A stretch of 36,519 nt of DNA, taken from assembly GCA_002721815.1 (NCBI GenBank), contig PBLQ01000009.1, positions 33,074 through 69,592 on the forward strand, in the 5' to 3' direction. Shown here one piece after another: positions 15,701 through 24,304 of this stretch. A model generated the notes under the pieces. The model made no database searches and was not told the DNA's origin. It saw nothing but the letters and a program-made list of their open reading frames with translations. How positions within the stretch are numbered: position 1 is the first letter of the stretch; each line of letters starts with the position of its first letter. This DNA is from Myxococcales bacterium. Its GTDB lineage: Bacteria; Myxococcota; UBA727; GCA-2721815. A program made the translations under genes and the position numbers.

Positions 15701-18700
15701 CCGTTGCCGTCGGTGGCCTCAATGGCAAAATGGTATACAGTGGACTGTGACAGCGGTGTGGACTCACCCAGCAGTACTTCATGCGACGTTGCGGACGCAT
15801 CCATAACAACTTCGTTACCGTACAGCGCATCCAATCCCCATTTAAGAACACCGGTGGTTGGCTCATCGGTCTCCCAAGAGACAGTGGCCTGCCCCAGGCT
15901 CACATTCACATCAACCGATACGGTAATGGTCTGGGGCTCGGCCTGTAAAGCAAAAGCAGCGGTGAAAGGCGTGCTCGCTGTACCATAAGCATCAGTAAAT
16001 ATCGCAACTGCCACGCCCTGCGCCACGTCCACAGGACCCTCAATGGTATAATCCAACTCATAGATACCGTCGTCAGCCACCGCATCCCCAGCTGTCCCAT
16101 CGTCGTGTAACACCAATTCCGTGGCATAGGCCACCTCATAATAATTATTGTCTTCATCTGGATAAGTCACTACGGGATCTTGAACACCCAAGGTCACAAC
16201 GACACCACCATCACTTTCGCCGGCCGCATCCACCCGAAAGTGTATCACATCGCCGCGCTCCCAATCAGCGCTTGGTGTTACCGTGAAGTCGGCAACCGTG
16301 GCCGTGGCATCAACCACGATACTCGCTTGCAACACCGCGGTCAGCTCTGCGGTGTCCGTTTTAAATTGGGCGTAAACGGTTTTTGCGCCATCGCCCGTAC
16401 TTAAATCCCACATCACAGTATTGCTCACATAAGCCTGCCAGCCGGTGAGTTCATCAGTAAACTCAGAATTAGACAAACGATACTCAGCGGCATCAGTGGC
16501 CCCCAATCGCACGGTGACCGTATTGGCCGTTGCCACCGGGGCATTGTCGTTAATCACCAAATAAAACTCGCGCAACTCAGCGGGCAGCAGCTCAACGGGC
16601 AAGCCCGCCCCAATACTGACGCCTCGTGTCACAGGTTCGCGATTCGGGTCCGCATCGTAGGTATAAGACACATCGTAGTCACCCAATACAATCGTATCGA
16701 AATCAAAGTTACCACTAGCGTCAGTGTCAGCGCTTTGGCTTTCGCCTTCGGTGTCAGTGCCTGGTCGCCCCATAAAGCGAACCGTAATGCCATCGTGCGG
16801 GCCCAAAGGCAGGTCAGCCAAAGTCGCCACGCCTGACACCGAGTTGCTCACGCCTTCAAGCATGAGGGTGGCATCTGCATTGGCCACCCCAAAATCCGTG
16901 ACCGTGATGGTGCCCGTTAACGTGGTGGTGGCATAATGCGTCTTTTCGGCACGGATGCCATTGTAGTTGCCCACCGGCACGGAAAAGACATACGCCCCAT
17001 CAGGGCCACTGGTGGTTTGAAACGTTTCATTCAGCGCGGGTAAATCACTCAGTAAAGTTAAAGTCACACCCGCATGGGCAGTCATGCCCTCCAAAAATAC
17101 CATACCGGTCACCGTGCCGCGTTTGCGTGTCATCACAATGCCTTGCAATTCGATGTTTTGGCCGGCGCCCACATAAACGGCATAAGAAGGCCCAAAATAG
17201 CCTTCGTATTCAGCAAAGACATTATAGAAGCCAGGTTTTAAATCCGGAAAATCCCAAGACCCGTCTTCGAGGGTCACCGCAACGCCATCAGCGCCACTAA
17301 AATAGACTTTAATGCCAGTGTGGTCTTCACTGTCGTCGAGCTGCGCGATGCCATAAGCACTCCCGCGGTAAATGGCCAGTTCCACTGTGCCCACGTCGGT
17401 GTCTTCGTTGGCATTGATGGTCAGGGTTGGCACAGTGTGGGTGACGAAATCGTTTTTTTCTAAAGTGAGTTGGTAATCTCCGGTGGGAATGCCCGATAAA
17501 TCAAAGGCCCCCAGCCCATTGCTCACCGCTTGAAATTGGTGTTCGCTGTTTGAAAGCGACACACTCACCCCACTGTGGTTGTTTTCGTCTTCTAAAGTCA
17601 CCAAGCCCACCAGGTTGCCCCGCGCGCGATTGAGAGTCACAGACGGCAATGACAAGGTTTGTCCACCCAAAATGGTGATGGGTTGGTCATGCGCCGTGTA
17701 ATCGCCGGTGGTACTTTCTAAATGCAATGTATGATTGCCAGGCACCAAATCAGTCACTTCAAAAGAACCTTCTTCGCTCACACTCTGGATGGGAACGCCG
17801 GGTACCGAGACTTGAATGGTGGTGACATCCCCCCCACCTTCGAGAAAAACTTCACCGGCCACGGTGCCACGAATGAGCTGTAGTTTGTCTTCACCCACCC
17901 GCTCGATAACGGTGTCTTGTTGATGGCTGATGGAGACATTCGAAAGGGTCTGCGACAAATAACCAGGTTTTGCCACCCGCACCGTGTAGTCACCGGCAAT
18001 CAAGCCTGACACCGCAAAAGCGCCCGTTTCCGTCGTAATGGCAACTTGTCCTGCATCTAAGACTTCCACCGAAACACCACTATAATCGGTGCTGTCATCC
18101 AGTGTTTCCACCTCGAGGGTACCAGTGAGATTGCCTCGAGCAAGTTCAACGTAAAGATTGGGCAGCGAAGAAGTTTGGGTTGCTTCCACCGCAACCCCAT
18201 ATTGGGTGGGTACGTACGTCTCAGCCTCTGTGGGGACGGTGACCTGTACCGTATAGACACCCGCAGGCACGTTGCTCATCGTATATTGACCATCAGTGCT
18301 GGGCGTCGTGGTGATATTCGTCCCGAGTAAGCTTACCAGTGCCACAGAAGCATCTGCTTTTTCTTCCACCACAATCAAACCGGTAATAGAACCCGTGGTG
18401 TCCAAGGTGGCCGTGGCGATGATTTCATCGGTTTCGTTGCCGGCAGCGTCTTTGAACTTGGCATAGAGGCTTTTGAGACCATCCTCTTGTGAAAATGTCA
18501 CAGTGGTATGGGCATCAAAAGGCACCCAGACTGACCCCGCCAAGCCCGAGGCCTTACCCGTTTTCATGTGACTGGCGCCGTCAGCCGCCAGTGTAACGTT
18601 CACCTGTGGGGTGACGATTTGACCGGAACCATCGCCAATGGTGACGGAGGGGTTTTGTGGCGCAATGGAATCATAAACCACGTCTTGGCTAAAAATCGCT

Positions 18701-19932
18701 GTGGCATTGTTGGAACTGTCTTTGACTTGCACCGCCACTGCATAGCGTCCCTGAGTCTCCCCCAATGTGAGATTGGTGAGCGGGGTCCAATCGACCCAAA
18801 CTGGATTATTCTCGTCGATGGCCACACAATCCACAGTGTCTTCGTGACAAACGCCCCATTGCATTTGGATGGGCGGTGACAACGCATCAAAGGCTTCAAT
18901 GGCCAAGGGGACCACATTGTTTTGGGTGTAACCGTGATCGAAATTCAGCCGAATCTGGGTTTGTGGCGGTGTGGTATCACGCACCAAGGTGAGTGTATTG
19001 ATGTCGCTTTCGTAATCGCAATGGTCTTTAAACTTAAAAAAGACCTCTGTTTCGCCCTCGGGAATCTCTTCAATCACCTGGGTTGTTTGAAAGCTTTCGT
19101 AGTTTTCTGGCTCCTCTTCGCCTTGCAACCACATTTTTTGTTCTTTAGCGAACGATGCCAACACATTGATGGTGATGCCCTCGCCACTAAGCAACCAACG
19201 ACTCGAGGTGTCGTTCCCAATAATCTGATCGGTGCCAGCGCTAAAACGTACTGCTGTACTTTTGACATTAAAACTCGGTGCCTCCCGAAGCTCTAAATGC
19301 TGCAACACTTGCACCACTTCCAAACAAGCCCCCTCGCCGTTGCTGCTGGACACCCCAGGTCCGGTGATGGTGAGCGTATAAGAACCCACCTGTACATCCT
19401 CCACCGTGAACGAGCCCTCATCATCAACGGATTCGGAATAGGCAGCTTCGCCCACGCGACGAACGGCTTTATCATTGTCTTCAATGCGCTCTAAGTTCAC
19501 CGTTACCGTGTCAGGGTCAACGCCGACCTCTAAATCCAAAGTGCCCGAAACCGTGCCAAGGCCGAGCTCTAAAGCCACATCGCCGATATCGGCTGCGCCA
19601 CCTTCCTGCAGCAACACACGACGATTAAATTCTTGGTAAGCACTTTCTGAGGCATCGGCGGTGAGGCCCCCCGAATAGATGACTCGAACCTCATAAACAT
19701 CGGGTTCAAGGTCAGACAGCTGAAACACCCCATCTTCATCGGGAATGGTGCTGCCTTCGCCTTGCCCAAGCTCCACAGTGACCCGGCTGAGGTCATTGAG
19801 GCCATTTTCATCCACCAAAACCACGCGGCCTGAGATCGCAGCCCGGACATCGGCCCGCGTGCCTTGTGTGACCGGCTGGCAGCCAAACAAGAAAACCAAT
19901 AAAAACAGTATCTTAAGATATTTTGCCAGCAT
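12709..19932 (-). CDS. Giant modular lipoprotein with carboxypeptidase-regulatory-like, FN3 and beta-helix domains
   Basis: A 2407-residue predicted surface lipoprotein with leader MLAKYLKILFLLVFLFGC and Cys18 lipidated. Approximate domain order: two carboxypeptidase-regulatory-like beta-sandwich modules (35-185); Ig/HYR-like segments introduced by DTTPPQT (300-505); a ladder of about eight more carboxypeptidase-regulatory-like modules (510-1110), each with a G-x-F/Y-x-(F/L)-x-x-(L/I/V)-x-x-G-x-Y core; a sandwich region (1118-1330); two FN3-like domains (1331-1525); a right-handed beta-helix-like region (1535-2050) with PENGMLAIAPGTQIIF and WGGIHLHEDS; an Ig-like domain (2055-2130); an Ig-like Cys module (2174-2235) matching those of the propeller lipoprotein at 1941-5249; and an unassigned Cys-containing tail. 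Adhesion or polysaccharide binding is inferred; no catalytic motif was seen. I chose ATG 19932 because AGGGG is 7 nt upstream; the longer TTG start at 19959 is less likely. It lies downstream of the metalloprotease gene on the same strand. Confidence 0.9.
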   Translation of the reverse strand: MLAKYLKILFLLVFLFGCQPVTQGTRADVRAAISGRVVLVDENGLNDLSRVTVELGQGEGSTIPDEDGVFQLSDLEPDVYEVRVIYSGGLTADASESAYQEFNRRVLLQEGGAADIGDVALELGLGTVSGTLDLEVGVDPDTVTVNLERIEDNDKAVRRVGEAAYSESVDDEGSFTVEDVQVGSYTLTITGPGVSSSNGEGACLEVVQVLQHLELREAPSFNVKSTAVRFSAGTDQIIGNDTSSRWLLSGEGITINVLASFAKEQKMWLQGEEEPENYESFQTTQVIEEIPEGETEVFFKFKDHCDYESDINTLTLVRDTTPPQTQIRLNFDHGYTQNNVVPLAIEAFDALSPPIQMQWGVCHEDTVDCVAIDENNPVWVDWTPLTNLTLGETQGRYAVAVQVKDSSNNATAIFSQDVVYDSIAPQNPSVTIGDGSGQIVTPQVNVTLAADGASHMKTGKASGLAGSVWVPFDAHTTVTFSQEDGLKSLYAKFKDAAGNETDEIIATATLDTTGSITGLIVVEEKADASVALVSLLGTNITTTPSTDGQYTMSNVPAGVYTVQVTVPTEAETYVPTQYGVAVEATQTSSLPNLYVELARGNLTGTLEVETLDDSTDYSGVSVEVLDAGQVAITTETGAFAVSGLIAGDYTVRVAKPGYLSQTLSNVSISHQQDTVIERVGEDKLQLIRGTVAGEVFLEGGGDVTTIQVSVPGVPIQSVSEEGSFEVTDLVPGNHTLHLESTTGDYTAHDQPITILGGQTLSLPSVTLNRARGNLVGLVTLEDENNHSGVSVSLSNSEHQFQAVSNGLGAFDLSGIPTGDYQLTLEKNDFVTHTVPTLTINANEDTDVGTVELAIYRGSAYGIAQLDDSEDHTGIKVYFSGADGVAVTLEDGSWDFPDLKPGFYNVFAEYEGYFGPSYAVYVGAGQNIELQGIVMTRKRGTVTGMVFLEGMTAHAGVTLTLLSDLPALNETFQTTSGPDGAYVFSVPVGNYNGIRAEKTHYATTTLTGTITVTDFGVANADATLMLEGVSNSVSGVATLADLPLGPHDGITVRFMGRPGTDTEGESQSADTDASGNFDFDTIVLGDYDVSYTYDADPNREPVTRGVSIGAGLPVELLPAELREFYLVINDNAPVATANTVTVRLGATDAAEYRLSNSEFTDELTGWQAYVSNTVMWDLSTGDGAKTVYAQFKTDTAELTAVLQASIVVDATATVADFTVTPSADWERGDVIHFRVDAAGESDGGVVVTLGVQDPVVTYPDEDNNYYEVAYATELVLHDDGTAGDAVADDGIYELDYTIEGPVDVAQGVAVAIFTDAYGTASTPFTAAFALQAEPQTITVSVDVNVSLGQATVSWETDEPTTGVLKWGLDALYGNEVVMDASATSHEVLLGESTPLSQSTVYHFAIEATDGNGNASETTNQVFSVRPLVPYLPVAMAGDGRVDIRWEAPEQDNIAGYNIRRATVSETGEVGDYVLLNNDGPYRHEALLFTDTDVTNGTAYKYIVSTVDDQEVESLYEVSADPQAEQPEVLDALPAANSGPTYVGGGLPLMTVWTSSHSPIYVDQNITVPENGMLAIAPGTQIIFNDGPDDTYWTLTVRGRLAVYGERGDGFHFGYEEAWLENDNNMVTFNHSHATEDSRWGGIHLHEDSLPGALRGFKGEYLRGHILYRTKMVNAADLDGAPSSADPSHITLRVEGGTLAMIRSVMAHCDGGIKTTVPLLAMGSRFQANKERTVEVADEGVFYATETHFLGNGDGRDGCCTGNMPVLETKGTKAFLSNVVFSRNSASGRSGNSISNSGVIKIDQHGSLTMSHVDLKQNFGPKSTINQAGGISVSDNGVLRWYHSNSDRNHSRTDNDLKSRGVVRMFDVSLNPSRTRTWAPYYGSEYGYFQSWNTHLKNVSGTLEVFSSELYAIQSEDTFFQASVFERYGEADRMEHYGTHGMLYNHLLGDVTGVFTDLTALSTFRHNSVLTDDTAADMAISEQSFLLNVSEFDEGVLDVTDTFWGYNVTEMLDDSGITEPLDDLVDHPLIYDYREDGLMARSNYGPWAPNAYPLPKVFGPAVVSAARGLTGFEMTASAVDPEDGALSGTAFFWVVNGDVESGLSGESVLVSGLAVGMHTFELWATDSSGQTAKTEYDVEVVDEPGDFIWPDDPHGWYASELIFDTKPFLGPGRATQDTTAHFDFQCRTTACDFACTLDAEPIACDGQLTLTNLEVGLHRLEVQALSNDGASVASPSTFEWRVSDVKICEGWWFDDELWPFVPPLNHGDYLIENENPNTVGVSVQCNDCNDNHRLDYHFSKDGGLMRKIGHCKGVRLRMSGDTSAAPELKWAKSSSAGSVQPNSTPLTFEWSAVYDAAYNLQTYLGDLTDNEQWSYESCGGNSCSRDTLYFYPKVTDDFTLLSIEFYELP

Positions 19933-19961
19933 CCTCGATCCCCTGTCCGACACCTTCAAAG

Positions 19962-19990
19962 ATTAGCGTCAATCGGCATGTGGGTGCAAA
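19962..19990 (-). promoter_or_regulatory. Weak candidate promoter of the giant lipoprotein gene
   Basis: On the minus strand, TTTGCA (19985-19990) and GCTAAT (19962-19967) are separated by 17 nt; each matches 4/6 of the sigma70 consensus. Transcription would begin near 19955, about 23 nt upstream of the ATG. The rest of the 178-bp gap (19933-20110) holds only a short hairpin at 20019-20032. Confidence 0.25.
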
Positions 19991-20018
19991 GATGTCGTGG
20001 TGCTCAGGGCCAAATTAG

Positions 20019-20032
20019 GCCCGATTTCGGGC
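20019..20032. other. Short inverted repeat between the two minus-strand lipoprotein genes
   Basis: GCCCGATTTCGGGC forms a 5-6 bp hairpin about 80 bp downstream of the metalloprotease stop. No U-tract follows it on the minus strand, so a terminator role is doubtful. Confidence 0.3.
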
Positions 20033-20110
20033 AAAACTCCGTTGATGCCCTCACGCTGACGCCAAGGGTGCCGCGGGGTTTTCTGGTTTTTTCGCTAACA
20101 GCAAGGACCC

Positions 20111-23100
20111 TTACGGCAACGGATACGCACTGACACCATCAATGGGCACCGCTGGGGAATGCGGGTCGGTATTGGTGTCATCATTGGCGAAATAGATTTT
20201 AGGGGCGGCATCATATCCAAAGTCTGCAACCTGGGTACTGGCTGTATCAGAATAGGTAATGCCCCACATTTCAAAGAAATCGCGTTGGTCTTTTTGCGTG
20301 ATGTAAGAAACGGCCACCAGCATAAAGTCATTGCCATCCATATCATTGGGTGCATCTGCGTAAGTCCCAAACCCTAAGGCCGCTTTTTGGGCATCCCAAT
20401 CCGACTCATTCTTGATGGCATTCCCGAAAAGACGTTCTTGAAGATAGAGCAAGGTATACAGGTCCCAACCACTGCTCAAATAATCCAACGCATCGCTGGT
20501 ATGGATGAGTTGCACATAAAAATTCATGCGCTCGCCATTGTTGGCCGCATAGCTTTCATTGGACCAAATGGCGTCGTAAACGTATTGGGACGGGTCGTTT
20601 TCAGACACTGAAGCTTGCAAAATATTGAAGGTGTTTGAATACGCAACTCTATCCGCACTCAAGCTTTCGTCGGTGTCTTGTTGATAAACGTAATGCTTGT
20701 GTAGTGGGAAAATCTGATTGGAGACTTCGGTGGATTGACCCCCATGGATTTTGAGTCGGCCCGGTTGCAGGTTGTGACCGATTTCATGTGTTTCACCCCA
20801 TCCCAATGGCCCTAAAGGCCAAACTTGATCGTACGGATTCCCAGAGCACCCCCCGCCACAATGGGCATAGGTGTCAACATTGATGTGCTGGGTGCTGGGA
20901 CTGGCATGGATGGTTTCTGACGTACAATCCCATCCTTTGTCTGTGCAATAAGCTGCGACCGACGCGTTCAAACTTAAGCCTGCCCCAGCATATCCTGCGA
21001 GATTGTAAGTGTCCTTAATCATATAATGGTCAAGGTGCGTAAAGAAGAAATCAAGATCGCCGTTATACGGGTCAGCGTTAATCGCCTCGAGCATTTTGTC
21101 TGCTTTGGAATGGATCTCAACCCCACCCATTTTTAGTTCGGTGATGGGATACGGGCTGTTTTGCAGGGCGGCCAAATAAGCGTCTGCATCGGCAATATCA
21201 GTGAGCACAGGATGCTCACCCACGAGTGTTAAGCGCAAGGTAATGGTAGGAGCCGTTTCGGTGGCGTCACTGATCACTTGGAGTACCCCACCATAGGGCG
21301 ACGTGTAAGTAATGGGCGCCCCCGTTTCAATGGGCATCTCAGGACTTTGGAGAAACTTGGGTCGGTCGTATTTGTTATCGTTCCATTCACGCGTTGACCC
21401 GATACGCTGGGTATTAATTTTGAAGTGAAGATCGAGATCCTCTTCATCGAGTCGTTCGATGGTAAAAGGTTGTCCCGGCAACACATAAGCACCCATCGCA
21501 GTAAAGCCACCATAAATAGACAATTCGATGGTTTTTTCGGTGGTCACGAGGGCCACACTGTCCATATCAAAGGGGTCCGAAAACGACCCCAAGTCGGGCT
21601 GACTCATTTGACCGCTGCGGCTGTAATGCACCACGTGGTCCGCGAAATAGGCTTTCATGAATGGCATGATATCGGTGTCGGTTTTGCTCATGGGATATGC
21701 AATGTCTTGCCGTAATCGGTCCGTATAAAGCAAAAGGGCTCTCCAAAACCGCTTGCCATCCATATCGAACAACCGCTGCCCCGTTTCGTCTAAATGTTTA
21801 AAGAAGTTCTTGGCTTTTTGGGCGCCTGCTAAAAATGAGTTTTGCAGCCCTTCCACATCGTCACAGGACACCTTACCCACGTAGTTGGTGCAAACACTAA
21901 AATCAAAAGCCAAATCGTTATTTTGCAAATGGGCCAACGTGACCGCGATACTGTCCAAAGGACCGTCCGCCGCGAGTAGATCTTCGATAGAAGCCCATTG
22001 CGCTTGATCCGCAGCCCAGAAGTTGCCGCCGTAAGGACCAATGGACATGCTCATGCCCGCCAAGGCGCTGTTACCATAATCACTCTCGTCCCACCCCTTC
22101 GTATGAAGATACAGGACGGGCGTCCCATCGTACAGCGCTTGGTCCACCAGATATTCAATGTCTTCAGCATCCGCGTTGTCCCCATTCGCACCCACCACCA
22201 ACAAATCGAGGTTGGACACACAAGCAGTCGCGGAATTAATATCGTTGCAATGGGTCAATGTTGTCACTGGGTAGGCATCATCAAACCAATTATACACTTT
22301 GTTGTACTGCCCACCCAAGCCCATCAAACCGACTTCTTTAGAGGCCATCACTGCTTCATCGTGGTTGTCTGCATCCCCTTCCACGAGCCATGCCAACAAA
22401 CGTCGAAAAGCGGGTTCGAAAGCATCTTGCTCATTTCCGTCCATAAACCGTTTCACCACATTCTCTCCGAAAGCCGCACAAGGAGTATCGTGATGCACGC
22501 CGGCCACCGCGAGACTGTTGCCCTGCTCGCCCAAGACCAAGGTGAACTTGTTCTGGTAATCGGAAGTTTCAATCCACTGGCTGTAGTTGCTTGGTGTGTA
22601 GATGAGGGACGCATCGCCATAAATGTTACTCAAAGCCGATTCCGCATGGGTGGTCATTCCTGCCAAATACTCCAAAGCAAAGGCCAAAGGCACATCGCTA
22701 CTGGCCAACCCCGAAGCGTCCCCAGTGACAAGTGCCGTCTCAAATACGCATCCTGGGTCAATGGATTGGTGGGTGGAATGTGAATTGATGTCGTTGCAGT
22801 CCACGTCGTTATCGTAACCATCGTCATCCATATCAACATCCACACAGGTGACGCCATCGCCGTCATAACCCGCATCGCAGGCACAAACGCGGTCACTGGT
22901 TTCGGTGGGCGCTTGGGTTTCAGTGGCATTTTCATGGCAAATGGTGGTGTCAGTGCAGACACGATCGCTGGTGGCCGTGGACGGAACACTGATGTAATCA
23001 TCGGGCGCGCAAACCGTTAAGCCGGTACAAACCCGATTGGTGGTGGCATCGGGCGCCGTTGATTCATATTCATCGCTGGTGCAAACGGCCCATTCCGTAC

Positions 23101-24304
23101 AGCTTTGGCCATCACCATAAAAACCAGAAACGCATGTGCAGAGGGCCGCGTCCCCCGCAACGACCGCATTTTGGCAAGTGGCATTATCGTCACACCCCCC
23201 ATTATTGGTTTGACATTCATCAAAATCGCTACAGGTGGCGCCACTGCCCACATAGCCCGTGTTGCATACGCAAACCCGATCCGCAGTGGCCGTGGGTGAT
23301 TGCGCTTCCGTGGCGTTGCCATCACACACCGTTAAAGCGGTGCAGACGCGATCGCTGGTGGCCGTGGCTTGGGTGCTCGCATATTCGTCAGAGTTACACA
23401 GGGTCAGAGGTGTACACCCACGGTCGCTCGCGGCGGTGGGTCCGGTGCTCTCGTATTCTGCATTGGTACACACGGTCAAAGGCGTACACCCGCGGTCGCT
23501 GGTGGCCGTGGGTTCGGTGGTTTCGTATTCTGCATTGGTACACACGGTCAGAGGCGTACACCCACGGTCGCTGATGGGAGTGGGTTCGGTGGTTTCGTAT
23601 TCTGTAGTAGCACAGACGGAGACAGGCACACAGACACGGTCACTGATGGCCGTAGCTGCAGTACTTTCGTATTCAGTCGCCGTACAAATGGTTAGAGGCG
23701 CACATCTGCGATCGCTGGTGGCCGTGGGTTCGCTGGTTTCGTATTCTGCATTGGTACACTCGGTCAGAGGCGTACACCCACGGTCGCTGGTGGCCGTGGG
23801 TTCGGTGGTTTCAAATTCCGCAGAGGTACAAACTGTCAAGGGCATACAGACACGGTCGCTGGTGGGCGTGGCCGCCGTACTTTCATATTCAGCAGCAACG
23901 CAAACGGTTAATGCCGCACACGTACGGTCCGTAGTGGTCGTGGGTGCTGTGGATTCATATTCATCAACCTCACAGGCGGTCCAAGCGTTGCATTTCAGCC
24001 CATCCCCAAAATATCCACTTTCGCACGTACAAGATGGTGCATCGCCCGAGGTAGCAGCGTTTTCACAGGCGGCATTTTCATCGCAGCCTCCATTGTCTGT
24101 GGCACATTCATCAATATCAGTGCAGGAACAATCCGTGTCATCCAGCGCCATTCCTGTGGTGCAAGGATCGCAGACTGCATCTGTCCCTGCATCGTTGCTT
24201 TGTGTGGGTGGTAGCGGGTCATTGGGATCGGGATCCACCGGCGCGGTGGGACAAGCGCTCAGCAGGCTCAAAAAGGTCACAAGAGACAAAAGGCGAACGA
24301 ACAT
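20111..24304 (-). CDS. ImpA/M60-type metalloprotease lipoprotein with EGF-like and Cys-rich repeats
   Basis: A 1397-residue lipoprotein (leader ends LLSAC, Cys18). Order: Asp/Pro linker; EGF-like module (about 64-103, DIDECATDNGGC); ten tandem 24-residue Cys-rich units (about 108-345, consensus C-x3-EYE-T-x-PTATSDR-x-C); a second EGF-like module (about 359-400); three more units (401-475); a MopE-like Asp-rich calcium motif DMDDDGYDNDVDCND (about 487-503); and a C-terminal catalytic part of about 890 residues. The active site is GETHEIGHNLQ with His1173, Glu1174 and His1177, and Glu1193 in QSTEVSN as the likely third zinc ligand. This fits the M60/ImpA gluzincin pattern. ImpA-type enzymes cleave O-glycosylated proteins, so a glycoprotein or mucin-like target is inferred. 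I chose ATG 24304 because CGGAG lies 6 nt upstream; an upstream in-frame start at 24358 would bury the leader. It is divergent from the lipoprotein at 24537. Confidence 0.88.
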   Translation of the reverse strand: MFVRLLSLVTFLSLLSACPTAPVDPDPNDPLPPTQSNDAGTDAVCDPCTTGMALDDTDCSCTDIDECATDNGGCDENAACENAATSGDAPSCTCESGYFGDGLKCNAWTACEVDEYESTAPTTTTDRTCAALTVCVAAEYESTAATPTSDRVCMPLTVCTSAEFETTEPTATSDRGCTPLTECTNAEYETSEPTATSDRRCAPLTICTATEYESTAATAISDRVCVPVSVCATTEYETTEPTPISDRGCTPLTVCTNAEYETTEPTATSDRGCTPLTVCTNAEYESTGPTAASDRGCTPLTLCNSDEYASTQATATSDRVCTALTVCDGNATEAQSPTATADRVCVCNTGYVGSGATCSDFDECQTNNGGCDDNATCQNAVVAGDAALCTCVSGFYGDGQSCTEWAVCTSDEYESTAPDATTNRVCTGLTVCAPDDYISVPSTATSDRVCTDTTICHENATETQAPTETSDRVCACDAGYDGDGVTCVDVDMDDDGYDNDVDCNDINSHSTHQSIDPGCVFETALVTGDASGLASSDVPLAFALEYLAGMTTHAESALSNIYGDASLIYTPSNYSQWIETSDYQNKFTLVLGEQGNSLAVAGVHHDTPCAAFGENVVKRFMDGNEQDAFEPAFRRLLAWLVEGDADNHDEAVMASKEVGLMGLGGQYNKVYNWFDDAYPVTTLTHCNDINSATACVSNLDLLVVGANGDNADAEDIEYLVDQALYDGTPVLYLHTKGWDESDYGNSALAGMSMSIGPYGGNFWAADQAQWASIEDLLAADGPLDSIAVTLAHLQNNDLAFDFSVCTNYVGKVSCDDVEGLQNSFLAGAQKAKNFFKHLDETGQRLFDMDGKRFWRALLLYTDRLRQDIAYPMSKTDTDIMPFMKAYFADHVVHYSRSGQMSQPDLGSFSDPFDMDSVALVTTEKTIELSIYGGFTAMGAYVLPGQPFTIERLDEEDLDLHFKINTQRIGSTREWNDNKYDRPKFLQSPEMPIETGAPITYTSPYGGVLQVISDATETAPTITLRLTLVGEHPVLTDIADADAYLAALQNSPYPITELKMGGVEIHSKADKMLEAINADPYNGDLDFFFTHLDHYMIKDTYNLAGYAGAGLSLNASVAAYCTDKGWDCTSETIHASPSTQHINVDTYAHCGGGCSGNPYDQVWPLGPLGWGETHEIGHNLQPGRLKIHGGQSTEVSNQIFPLHKHYVYQQDTDESLSADRVAYSNTFNILQASVSENDPSQYVYDAIWSNESYAANNGERMNFYVQLIHTSDALDYLSSGWDLYTLLYLQERLFGNAIKNESDWDAQKAALGFGTYADAPNDMDGNDFMLVAVSYITQKDQRDFFEMWGITYSDTASTQVADFGYDAAPKIYFANDDTNTDPHSPAVPIDGVSAYPLP
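23270..23983 (-). repeat. 72-bp in-frame tandem repeat array (10 units)
   Basis: Ten consecutive 72-bp units, each encoding 24 residues with two Cys, lie within the metalloprotease gene. Several neighbouring units are nearly identical at DNA level, for example those ending SDRGCTPL. Three more diverged units lie at about 22866-23092 after an EGF-like module. The period keeps the reading frame, so gain or loss of units would change spacer length without frameshift. Confidence 0.85.

Noticed and set aside
19933-20110. Rho-independent terminator after the metalloprotease gene
   Set aside because: The only hairpin (20019-20032) is short and has no U-tract on the transcribed strand.
21998-22783. 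Plus-strand open frame of 261 codons inside the metalloprotease gene
   Set aside because: It is antisense to the conserved ImpA-like region, with a His/Arg-rich translation typical of a shadow frame.
23270-23983. Possible CRISPR array, because of regular direct repeats
   Set aside because: Repeats are contiguous 72-bp coding units without unique spacers, are in frame, and no cas genes are present.
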